Of a DNA stretch of 64,000 nucleotides, positions 54,301-64,000 are shown piece by piece (positions within the stretch are counted from its first letter, which is position 1; every line of letters begins with the position of its first letter). The stretch lies in the NCBI GenBank assembly GCA_024704765.1, contig JAKMXF010000177.1:434001-498000 (forward strand), in the 5' to 3' direction. Under the pieces are notes generated by a model. That model saw nothing but the letters and a program-made list of their open reading frames with translations, was not told the origin of the DNA and searched no databases. Both the position numbers and the translations under genes were made by a program. Origin of the DNA: Oopsacas minuta (Eukaryota > Porifera > Hexactinellida > Lyssacinosida > Leucopsacidae).

Positions 54301-55223
54301 AGAGAGCGTTAAGAGACACTAGTCCTAGATTGACCAGGTATAGCCCGTACAAAAAAAAGCGTGACAGTACAAGGCCATAGGAGCCTTTACCGCAGCGCCG
54401 CACCAACTATTTCTCTGCTACCTACGTCCCTACAGTCCCAATATATAAACACGCTAATCACTATATAATTGGGAAATAATCAAACACAAATAAATACGTG
54501 AAATAGTTTATAAACAAGAGGGTTAGAGATTAGAGCCACTGTAGACAGTTATCCACCTTCATGTCACCAAATGTAATATAGCCAGGGTCTTCTATAATGT
54601 GCAAGAGGGACAGAATGTTTAAGACAGTCCATATCCTATCCCACAAACCTTTTTGACTTGGGAGGGAACTATGAAATTCCCTCCCAAGTCAAAAACTGGA
54701 ATTGTCCGAGAAATCGCATATGTAAATTCTCAATTCACGTTTGATATTATTAATTAAGGGACAAATTGAAGTTGTATGCTCCTACTATCTGATCCTCTAT
54801 GAGTATGGATTCTAGTGAGTTCTCCTTTGTAGAGAAAACCTTTGGAGAGGACAGGGGATCCGGGGAAGAGATAGATAACTTAATTTCTAACAACCTTCAT
54901 TTCTTGTAGCCATGGAAACCTGTTGAGTATCTTTGTATGCATGATGGAAAAGCGTACGCGGGGCAAATCCCAAATTTGGCCTAAAACGGACGGTTGTAAG
55001 CTTCCACCAGCTCTATACTTTTTAGTATTATGGTGGATCTGGCCCTGGGTGGGCTGACGAATTTCAGCGTGGATATGAGCCAACTTTAGTTGCGGCTATG
55101 CCCTATGGCAGCAAGTGTCACCAATTTATGTGACCTAATTCCTCCGATTTATTATTCTTATAAACCCAAAAATTCTACTCTTAAATACTAAAATTAAGTA
55201 ATTTTATCTATTTTAGACATAAA
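51370..55223. other. 3.9-kb intergenic between divergent genes, no gene seen
   Basis: AT-rich. It includes two related GGGTCCTAG-type short repeats (52065-52190), a perfect hairpin (54650-54695), and a GC-richer repeat-like block (54880-55083) with open frames but no recognisable protein. It should contain the promoters of the ZYG11-like gene (left) and uS2m (right). Confidence 0.45.
54650..54695. repeat. Perfect 19-bp hairpin with 8-base loop
   Basis: TTTTTGACTTGGGAGGGAA (54650-54668) is exactly inverted at 54677-54695, around the loop CTATGAAA. There is no flanking pairing. Either a very small foldback element or a precursor-like RNA hairpin. Confidence 0.9.
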
Positions 55224-56151
55224 ATGTTTCGGTTGCCAAAATCAATATCCAAAGTTCGATACTTATCATTCAGGAATCCTTATGAAGCTGAAACCGGAAG
55301 TATAAATAAACCACAATTACTAGAACTTAGTGAAAGCGCTTTGAGACAAAAGGACTATTTCGGCGTAGAGAAAATGGTGACAATAAAGGAACTTTTTGAA
55401 AACAGGGTACATATAGGGCATAGATCAGGGAAAGTACACAGTGAAATGAATAAATATATACTCGGGACCATGGATGGTATTTCCATTATAGATTTAGATA
55501 AAACTCTACCACGAATGAGACAGGCACTCAATTTCGTGAGTCATGTCGTATATAGGAATGGGATAATTTTATTTGTGAATGAGAGGCCACATTTTACAAG
55601 AGTGACACAAGAAACAGCGAGAGAGTGTGGGGAATATTTTGCCACACGATGGGTACCAGGTATGTTTAGCTAATTTTAGAATAGTTTAATAAAAAACAAT
55701 GTGGACTATGGACTTGTTTCTCGATACTTTTGTTCCTAGTTTAGCTAGATTATCTGTACTGTCCAAGTCCAAAACTTTTATAATAATTATTCATTGGTGG
55801 ACAAATACAAGTTAGGTGTAAATATTTATTTACTTAATTAGTTATTTTGGATTAGGTACATTCTCAAATTACGGAACTTATCTGAAAACTGCTCCCTTTC
55901 CAGACGCAATAATCGTGTTCAATTGTATACTGAGCGAAATTCTAATCAAAGAAGCTCAGAGTTGCGGAATACCTGTCATAGCAATTTGTGATTCAGATTC
56001 TAACCCAGATAACACAATGTATCCTATACCTGGTAATGATGATACATCTCAAACAGTTGTGTATTATAAAGACCTGTTTAAGAGGGCTGTTATACAGGCT
56101 AAGATTAAACGTAATCAAGATTTCATCAGACACGATAATACATTGAATTAA
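55224..56151 (+). CDS. MRPS2: Mitochondrial ribosomal protein uS2m
   Basis: Component of the small subunit of the mitochondrial ribosome. Exons 55224-55659 and 55856-56151 (732 nt, 243 residues); the join at RWVPG/TFSNYG is in phase. The basic, Ser-rich start (MFRLPKSISKVRYLSFRN) suits a mitochondrial presequence. Family signatures: LFENRVHIGHRSGKVHSEMN, GISIIDLDKTL, then PDAIIVFN and ICDSDSNPDNTMYPIPGNDD, the last being the S2 signature that in bacteria reads DTNxxPxxxDxxIPxNDD. A poly(A) signal AATAAA is at 56221-56226. Length and residue pattern are normal for metazoan MRPS2. Confidence 0.96.
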
Positions 56152-56220
56152 TTGTTTAAGGGTTTATCACTTAATTTAGTTCCCAGCATAATTAATGCTT
56201 TGTATTAATCCCATACTTTC

Positions 56221-56226
56221 AATAAA
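56221..56226 (+). terminator. Likely poly(A) signal of uS2m
   Basis: AATAAA 70 bases after the stop codon of the uS2m gene, on the same strand. Confidence 0.65.
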
Positions 56227-56229
56227 TAT

Positions 56230-57108
56230 ATTTAATTGTCTCTTCACTTAACCGAATACTGACGGGAAAATGTGTGATTTTATGATGTCAAAAAGGTGCT
56301 AAATCGCGGTTTGGTGCGGGAATTTGTTAAATCGATGTGGTAAATTTTAGTAGTGATCAGTTATAAAGAGGGCGCTGTAAACAATCAGAAATGTCCAGTA
56401 GCGAAACCCATCGCAAGAAAAACGTTTGATTTGCAATTAACACATTAAGTTACCATATTTCTGTTCCCTTGGGGTAATAATGTGGGAGCACATATAGCAC
56501 GACACCACTGCTCCTACTTATATCTAATTTATTCCAAAATCATGGTTGACCAAAAAATCGATAAAGCAGATTTGAAATTCACAGAAAATACAATTAGAAA
56601 AATTAATAGCAATGTTTTGTTTTTTGACGTAATTATCCTAATTAGGAGCCAAAAATGATGAATCTAATTCAAATTGAATATAGTCCACTGTAAAAAAAGG
56701 TAGGATATATAACTGGGGAAAGCCGGTATTTTTCCAATTTTTCAAAATTCACTCTATGAATTAGCCAGCTTTCAGTGAAAAATATCAACAGAAAAGTTAA
56801 ATAAAATTCTAACACAATGAATTTATTTTTGGTAAATTTCAAGCCAAATTCAACAAAGAAAATCCCAAATAGTCTGTTATTTGAGAAAATCGGCCTTTGG
56901 CCGATTTCATTTTTAATTTCTTTGCACAAACATAGCAGAGACTTCATCCCTGCAGTTTCTATTAACCGAATACTGTATAACAGGCCATGGCAAAAATTAG
57001 TCAGACCATAGCCTGACTGGCCTGAACGTTTGCGCCGCCCCTGCAGTGAATTACCTTTTAAACATCTGTCTATTAATAATGAAATATACACAAAAATATA
57101 TCTACAAA
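56230..57108. other. Intergenic between convergent genes, repeat sequence
   Basis: Includes a minus-strand open frame of 147 codons (56669-57112). It starts in a GC-rich CAGGGGCGGCGCAAACG segment that looks like a repeat end, so I treat it as repeat-derived. No gene is supported. Confidence 0.4.
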
Positions 57109-59150
57109 TCAACGTTCAAATGAGTATCTGTTTAAGAATGTATATGTTTGAATAGCAGTGTTAATTATAGTTTTCATATCTTGGTTCCACTCTACGCTCT
57201 GTCTACTCTTCATAGCGGTAGAGAACACACTTTTAGAGGCTTTTTCCAAATAAGAATTGCTACAATATATCTCCATATGATTGCACATTATTTTTAAGGA
57301 TAATATCGGATTCGTGATAAGATCTTCATGATGGAGAGTTAACATTCTTTCTCCGAAGTAGTCAATGTATCTTCGTATTTTTTGTAAGGAATTTATATGT
57401 CTCTTCACAAAGATACTCAAATTAGCATTTTCTATTATTAATTTATTTTCTCCTAACAGAGCGTCTTTTCTTGCTTCCCCCGAAATTCCGTAGAGAAACT
57501 TGGTTGCTATGTTATCATAAGGGTTTCGTACAATGTGAAATATTTTGAGAGGACAGCCAACGAAATACTGGAACCTTTCAAGCTTTAAGAGGATGTCTTC
57601 TGATCCCCTTCTTATCCATCGAGACCAGAGATCCTCCTTCTAGGGAGTACAGTTTAGAAGTAATAACGATCTCTACTTTAGAGAGCTAGTTAATATCAGC
57701 CAAATTATTAATATAAAGCACCAGTTGACCCAATTTCTAATGAATAATACATCGCATGTAAATGTTCATCTATATTCCCCATTGTTCTATCATACAGCTC
57801 GATTCGTAAGCTATTTGTTCCTAGCACACTCAGTATGGTACTGAAAGAGTTGCTCTATTTGAAATTTCTTTAATACAAAAGAACATTCGTGGAATTATAC
57901 TAGCAAATAGGTGCATTGCATTAGATTCGGAATTCCCGCAATCAAACACCATTACCATAAATTTAATTATTTCCTCACTTTTGTCTCCAATAATTTGTAT
58001 GTAATCTTCGTAATGTCCTTGATATAGTCCCGGTACATCTAGTGTATAGTACTTTCGGGTTGAGTTTGGACTTCTGAACCCGCCCTTTCCATTTGTAGTT
58101 GACCTAGCCTTGTTCATAATCTCATTAAATAAATCGTATCTATTATATGGCTCTGTTTCATTTCTAGAATTGGTCCATCTTTGCACAGCATGCAATTCAT
58201 GAGATATAACAATATGTGGATGAGCGTCTAAGAGAGCTGCTACAATGCTATGACCACTACGTGCATATCCTATGAACAGCACAAAATACTTTATCATATT
58301 TCCCGCTTTACCATTTCGGAATATATTTTGATCTTCAGGTCTCAGGAATTCTTCAGGAAAACAATGCTTATTCTTGTTCTTCAATATATTTCTATAGACG
58401 TATGTATTATACTTGAATATAGAATATTGTTACCTGTAGGCTGTAGAATTCCAAATTGGGTACTGATCAAGACTTACCTCTTCTCGAAACATTCATCTAA
58501 CTTTTCCTGTCCTATCTTTATTATTTCTTGTAAACCTATTTGAATTGAAATATGTAAATCAATAATACTACAATAAAGTCTATAGAATCATTATGAACAT
58601 GTAGTTCACGAATACCTTAATGCCTTAATAGAATAATCGGGTAATCGAGTCAATTAGTCATAAACAGACCATAAAAATACAGTGGAACATACTTAATGGC
58701 CGCTTAAATAAATATAGTCCTGTCGGAAGATTTTCATTAGCAATCGACTTCTGTATGCCTAGTCCCCTCGGTGGCAGTTATAGACAAATTCGAATTAAGT
58801 CCTGTTAATGTAGCTAACACCTTTACTCCGAATAATCAGGTTTATTGGTTACCTTCATGCTCTACTTCAGTCAGATTTATATTCTGTTTTTGTTTGACTT
58901 TGAAATCAATACATTTATCGATATAAGTTCGTTTTGTTTGTATCTCCTCTCCACATAATCTCATGGCTAATTCTACTCTATCCACAGCTAACTCAGACTC
59001 TATTCCTTTCTCTCTCAGCGAATTCTTCACTATCAACATTTCCTCCATTATTCCCAGTATCCTATTCCTCTGATGAATATAGCTTATTCCTCCAGATATT
59101 ACAAGAATGGATAGGAATATGTTTAGTATTGAATGCTTATGCAATATCAT
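57109..59150 (-). CDS. Type II membrane sulfotransferase, four exons
   Basis: Predicted to transfer sulfate from PAPS in the Golgi. Exons 58853-59150, 58478-58535 (58 nt), 57956-58391 and 57109-57639; phases match and the sum is 1323 nt (440 residues). The first exon begins with a short cytoplasmic stretch and a membrane anchor (ILNIFLSILVISGGISYI), then a Lys/Glu-rich stem that continues through the small exon. The 5'-phosphosulfate-binding loop is GYARSGHS (residues 160-167) and the 3'-phosphate-binding segment IVRNPYDNIA. Between them GLYQGHYEDYIQIIGDK is typical of a sulfotransferase family abundant in marine invertebrates. The exon-3 donor was chosen as GTAATG after FM because it restores phase; a GTGAGG upstream would break the frame. 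The acceptor sugar or Tyr substrate is unknown. Confidence 0.84.
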
Positions 59151-59788
59151 TTGATGTTAATAGTTACAAAAGGGCCAGATTGTCTATTTGGGGAGAGTAG
59201 AGTACTTAAAATACGTAGATAATTATCTTAACGTAAATAAGAATAAGATAACCTGACCTGAGATTGTCTATACTTTTGACAAACGTAAATATTTTGTTAA
59301 TATATTATTAAGTCTATTGTCTCATTAAAATAACAAAAGCCTGTGAAATTTTCCATAACTGACACTTAGAAAAGCGGAAAATTAGTACGATTCTTCCCGC
59401 GTGCAATGTCTGTGTTCTGAGGTTCAATGTATATAACGTGAACGGTTATACGTCATTTAATCAGTTTCAAAAAGGTAAGTCTATCATGGTGCAGTGGTGG
59501 TGATAACTGAGTCATTAAATGCTGGTCTACATACTACACAATCCGTGATTGATAAATTGTGACAGTACGCATAAGTAAAATTTAGACATTATGTAAATGA
59601 GTAAGCAGTGACAGAACTTCCAGTGTACCATCGCAATGCCATGCCGTATGTATGGAATGACCACTTCATTCTTTGAGACTTACCGATGCATTTGATAGGT
59701 AAAGTCAGTGCCTATGTCCATTAGCATAAATTACATTTGCTAATTAAGTACATAATAGATGAATCGCTACAGGTTTCTTTACATTTAT

Positions 59789-59818
59789 ATGGTGTATGGT
59801 GTATGGTGTATGGTGTAT
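59789..59818. repeat. 7-bp tandem repeat (TGTATGG), about four copies
   Basis: Perfect short tandem repeat of GTGTATG units. No coding role. Confidence 0.9.
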
Positions 59819-60149
59819 CTAGCCATCAGATATTATTCATTGTACTTAATTAACAGAATTCGTATTACATTTCTAAAGGTCATTTTATTTGCAAGAGAAA
59901 TGAAATTCGCATATTATTATGAGTTCCGTAAGTATATAATTGTAATGTATACAATAATGAGTAAATCCTACAGAACAAATATGCGAGAAGATAAGGATAA
60001 ATAATTCATTAGATTTACCTAAGAGAAATCGCCTTTCTATTATAATTAAAACTCAATTATTGTGTGTTTGTGTGTGTTTGTTTGTCCACTATGTATTATA
60101 ATAATAGGGGGAGATGATCTGCGTATATAATATAGGAAAAGTAAACAAT

Positions 60150-60540
60150 TACATTAGGGTAATCTAGTATCCTGATTCCGATTTTCACACTTCGAGTAAA
60201 TCATATGTAAATTTTTTTTGTTTGTATATTAAGTAAACAACTACTTGGTAGTTGAAATCTCGAAATATACTCAGATATTTGCTCTCAACAGCAATATAGA
60301 GGTAATCAAGTACGCTGAATCTGAATTTCGTATTTTCAAGTTTCTCATATATAAGTTATTGTTGTTTTTATGAATTTAAAGTAAACAAATAGTAGAAATA
60401 TTAAAATATACGTGAGACTTGCTATAAATGGCTATAGATGGGTATCAAAGGAAGCTGAGTCCGAATTTTCGCATAATCAACATTCTTTGTTGTTTTTATG
60501 AAGATGAACTAATGAGAGATAATTATGAATACACGGTTTT
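60150..60540 (+). repeat. R3 repeat, three imperfect units of about 140 bp
   Basis: Unit starts near 60160 (GTAATCTAGTATCCTGATTC), 60302 (GTAATCAAGTACGCTGAATC) and 60442 (degenerate GTATCAAAGGAAGCTGAGTC). Each is followed by a TTGTTTTTATGAA and AAAGTAAACAA segment. Related to 36360-36680 in inverse orientation. Confidence 0.75.
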
Positions 60541-61286
60541 GTATAAGGAACCCTAACTCAAAATTTGGCTGAAGTTCCTTATGTTTTTGTGCCAATCTAG
60601 GGCCTCAAAGTTCCTCATCGGTTCCTTATTTTCTTGTGCTCGAAATATGTGTTGCTACTTAGGGCGGTACCTAACTACTAATAAATTATACATTACTCAG
60701 TTTGATTATTCACTTATTTATTGATTAACTTCAATAACCGGGAAATATAGACAAATCGAATTAATTGAAGTTATTTATGTACGCACTTAACAGCCTCGCA
60801 TATTCGGGCAATAAATAATCTCACCAGGAGTGTATACTTGACTGTAGACCCTCCCTCATCAGAACAAATTCTGGTCGGATTAGTGAATTGCATTAAAACA
60901 ATACTGATAACTCTCAAAATTGGAGCCAATTTTTTTTTAATTTTTACAGACGATAAAATTTCTTATCACTCTTCGTGGGTCTTTCTGAACATTTAGATCT
61001 TTCAGCAAAATAATTCATTTCAATGCTCTGATAGAATTAACCAAAGGTTTACTATAATAGTTTATTATTTCATTAAATTAGCCAAATATAAACTAACAAG
61101 TGTTTGTATATTTAACAAAATATATTGTCATTTAATCGTTAGTATATAACATCAGACATTATTTATACAGAATAGGAATGAATTAACTGTCCATCATGAA
61201 ATTATAAATGAATTTATATCACAATTACTCGATGAAGTAATCTGAGTGAAATCTGATAGAACGAGTTTAAATTATATGAGAGTTGA

Positions 61287-64000
61287 TTAAAACACGATTA
61301 ATCGGAGATGTAAGGTATCACAAACAAACACCTGCTTCTTATTATTCATAACGACACCAGCTGGAAAACTCAACAAATCATCCCCAAACTTGTGTAATAT
61401 ATTTCCATCTGTATTTATAACTCTGACTTGATGTTTTGAAAATTCAGTTACTATAAATATCCCAGTTAACGGGTCAATACAAAAGAACCATGGATTACAT
61501 AGAAAAATTTCAGTAGAAATTTCACGTAAGAAATCGTTATCAGTTGAAAATATTTTGAAATGAGGTTGTAGGGCTTCTAACACAAATATTTCATCTCTCA
61601 AAACCTAAAATGATATAATAATAAATACAATACACAAGCGTAGGGCATTAGTCGATCATCAAATGTATTGCTCACGACTAGTAATAATATTGCCTTATTA
61701 GTACAGCCGGCACAGAAAAACATGACGTTAGATGTTTGTCTATGTATTGTTATTACAAAAATGGTTCCCCTACTTTTCTATGTAATTGTTAGTTTAGAGA
61801 AGAAGTGAATGTCTATTACATTACCAAGAATGTCTATTACACATTAGAGATGGTAGTAAGTAGATAAAAATACAATTAACACGACCAATAAATTTTCCTA
61901 ATCAGTCTTTAAGCTTGGTTGTTTGGGACTTTCCATGCGATCGTAAGAGTATCATCCATCATCCATTTTGACTCTCATGCAAAATATATCCCAATATGAA
62001 TTGTGAATGCGATGAGTGAGTAATACAGCCTTTCATCTTTGTGCACTAGGATATCTTCAGAGAAAGAGCCATCATTACTGAGGGTATCTAAATGGTGAAA
62101 TTAGTTGGCGGAGTTTCTCTGGTATTGTTGATCCGTCTTTTCAAAGGTTTCAGTCTAGATCTCTTAACAAGCTGTAGGGAGTGATTCGAAGTACTTGGAC
62201 AGTAGTACGGTTAACTTTAGTAACTGGATATGGACCGAACCATCTATCCTGTAATATTCTTCCTTTCTTGTTTCGATAAATATTTTCGATCAAAACATTA
62301 TCTCCATTCTGAATTTTACTAAAGGCGATTGGATGTACTTTCTTGTCGTATTGTTGTTTCTTGAGAGTTTGTGAATGTGAGAGATTTTCTCCAACTTTGT
62401 TACTATTAAACTCTTGGGTTTCCTGCATGAAATCAACGAGTTCTTCAATCTGGTCGTCTCCGGCCCACTCATCCAGAGGTAAGTCTTCTGGATATTGATG
62501 AGTTAAGTTCTGTGCTTGAATAGGAAGTCGAGATTTCGTGAACCGTGCATTAGCTTAAAAACAGAGAAGGATGTAGTTGTTCTTGGCCAGATATTGATTA
62601 CAAAGTTTATTTCTTCAAGGAAATTTGACGAGTTTTAATGTTTTTCATCCAAACATTTAACCAGAGATCCTTTGATGGCCTTGTGTGATTACTCGATTAA
62701 TTCGTTTGTTTGAGGATGATAGGGCGTTGAGAGTATAAGCTTACAGTTATAATCTTCATACAATGCTTTGGATATTTTATTTGTAAATTCTGTGCCGTTG
62801 TCATTAATGATTTAAACAGGTGCCCCTTGTCGACAATATATCGAGTAAATACCTTTGGAGGGTATGATTTTGAGTTGATGTAAGTGGAGATGGTTTCATA
62901 TTCTACTGTATTAATTATTGTAGAAAAATAGAACGAACTTTTCGCTAACAACATAGGGAATAATTAAATAAAAGCCAAAATTTAGTTCTCATAAAGTTAA
63001 GGTAACAAATAAGATAAAAACCTGAAATAAATCTGAAACATAAAATGATTTGCGGATTACAGAGAAAAATAGGGAACCATTTTTGTCAAAACAGCATATC
63101 TCTTACCCTGAATTTAAGATATGAATCCTTTAGCACAATCACATAACCTATTTATCTATTTAGGAGCGATCAATTTTTGCTAGATAACGCGAAACCGATT
63201 TAAGTGCATGACGCGCACTTGAGGGTGCGTAGCGGGCACCCAGATTAAGGCATGATTATGCGCACCATCTTAACGTTGTTTCTAAATTTCGCGGACTCCT
63301 GCATGCGCCCCACGCACCAAGATAAAGGCCTGGCCGCCATCCACTGTGTACTTATACAAACTTTAACTAACTTTAACATCTTTAGGAGCTTCTAGAAGAT
63401 CTTTACCAATATGAGAAATAATCTTAAATTTAGTTGACAGAACTTTGACACAATTCTCCCAAGAACTAACCACATAAACAGCTCCCTCTGTTCCGACACA
63501 AATCCCACCGATTTGAGCATATTTCTCAACACTTCCGAATTTAACTCTTTGTACCACCTGGCTCACTAGATCAAACGATTGAACACTTGGTTGTATGCAG
63601 TCACTAACAATAATTCTGTTTGTGTGGGAACAAAATGAAATGGACCATGGACATAAAAATTCTCCAATTTCATGTCCATGCTGTCCGAAAGAATATTTGT
63701 ATTTGAATTCTGAGTCAAATATGTGGATCTATACGATTGATAGGTAAATAAAAATGATAAATTCAACAATTACACAAACATACCTGAGTATTGCCTCTAT
63801 CCACTGCATATATATCTCCATTTGCTCCAATAGTAGCATCCTGAATGATGGAAGATTTTAATTGATCAGGAACAGACATATATTTCAATGGGATATTTAA
63901 CGAAGAATAATCTCTATCATAAACAATAACATTTTCTGGTACCAATCTTCCTGTTAATAGTGCTGATATTGAAAGTTGATCTATCTCAAATTTATACTCA
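61287..64000 (-). CDS. NHL-repeat protein, 3' exons only (5' part outside window)
   Basis: NHL repeats form beta-propellers; in TRIM-NHL proteins they bind RNA or protein. Three exons: 63784-64000 and beyond, 63372-63728, and the last one 61287-61604. Junctions DRGNTQ/IHIFDSE and EAPKDVK/VLRDEIFVLE are in phase and rebuild typical NHL text. Repeat-like blocks: ATIGANGDIYAVDRGN, SHTNRIIVSDC, CVGTEGAVYVVSSW, DPLTGIFIVTEF and NNKKQVFVCDT. About 230 residues are inside the window, with the stop at 61287. Any RING, B-box or other N-terminal domains are off the right edge, so the subtype cannot be given. The 1.77-kb last intron contains retroelement remains. Confidence 0.8.
62150..62960 (-). pseudogene. 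Decayed retroelement integrase in NHL-gene intron
   Basis: The minus strand, in broken frames, shows the integrase core segment DNGTEFTNKISKAL followed by STPYHPQTN (about 62690-62820). Farther on is the integrase C-terminal region: KKQQYDKKVHP, GDNVLIEN and DRWFGPYPVTKV (62180-62430). These are the usual order and motifs of Ty3/gypsy-type integrases, also shared by Ginger-like host-domesticated relatives. Frameshifts and stops are present and no LTRs or reverse transcriptase were seen. Confidence 0.82.

Larger units (their letters stand above)
59151..61286. other. Intergenic, repeats only
   Basis: Between the start of the sulfotransferase and the end of the NHL gene. It holds a 7-bp tandem repeat (59789-59818), R3 units (60150-60540) and plain AT-rich DNA. 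No gene recognised. Confidence 0.5.

Noticed and set aside
56669-57112. 147-codon minus-strand frame as a gene
   Set aside because: It begins inside a CAGGGGCGGCG-type repeat segment and shows no recognisable domain or codon pattern; probably repeat-derived.
1-64000. CRISPR arrays, rRNA genes, bacterial operons
   Set aside because: No regularly spaced short repeats or rRNA sequence were seen; spliced genes and the gene set are eukaryotic.

Overview
The window is nuclear DNA from an animal. It is AT-rich, the genes have GT-AG introns, and the gene set is metazoan: WDR81, DYRK2, MFSD8/CLN7, polypeptide GalNAc-transferase, ZYG11/ZER1, mitochondrial uS2m, a membrane sulfotransferase and an NHL-repeat protein. 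Several large genes have no intron (WDR81, MFSD8, ZYG11, the RdRP gene), and DNA transposons and MITEs are common. I would guess a non-bilaterian or small invertebrate lineage, but no feature fixes the phylum.

Layout. 1-4970 (-): WDR81, cut by the left edge inside its C-terminal WD40 repeats. 6409-15197 (-): a seven-exon leucine-rich-repeat gene whose introns have been inflated by a stack of transposons: a 3.5-kb element with long inverted repeats, a mariner nested in one of its arms, and hAT-like MITEs. 17315-20521: a TIR transposon with an exact 8-bp target duplication and a frameshifted transposase I cannot place. 23256-31020 (-): a DYRK2 kinase gene whose 6-kb intron contains a complete MFSD8/CLN7-like transporter gene on the opposite strand (24626-26119) and a decayed FLYWCH/MULE transposon. 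32543-34370 (-): a GalNAc-transferase. 38424-46244 (-): a 2606-residue intronless RNA-silencing protein. 48991-51369 (-): a ZYG11/ZER1-type CRL2 substrate receptor. 55224-56151 (+): mitochondrial ribosomal protein uS2m. 57109-59150 (-): a four-exon type II membrane sulfotransferase. 61287-64000 (-): the 3' part of an NHL-repeat gene with retroelement integrase remains in an intron.

The main discovery candidate is the gene at 38424-46244. One uninterrupted reading frame carries an N-terminal four-cysteine module resembling the RIG-I-like receptor C-terminal domain, an RLR/Dicer-type DECH helicase, a cell-type RNA-dependent RNA polymerase with an intact DLDGD motif, a TUTase/non-canonical poly(A)-polymerase-type nucleotidyltransferase with all three catalytic aspartates, and about 500 unassigned residues. 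These activities are separate subunits or partners in known systems: Hrr1-Rdp1-Cid12 in fission yeast RDRC, and DRH-3, EGO-1/RRF-1 and CDE-1/RDE-3 in C. elegans. The gene therefore looks like a whole RNA-directed RNA polymerase complex in one polypeptide. Long near-perfect palindromes elsewhere in the window (7331-8215, 31764-32034) are plausible hairpin-RNA sources, but any link is inference.

Exon structures of the spliced genes were worked out by hand from splice sites, phase and protein continuity. All junctions given keep the reading frame.
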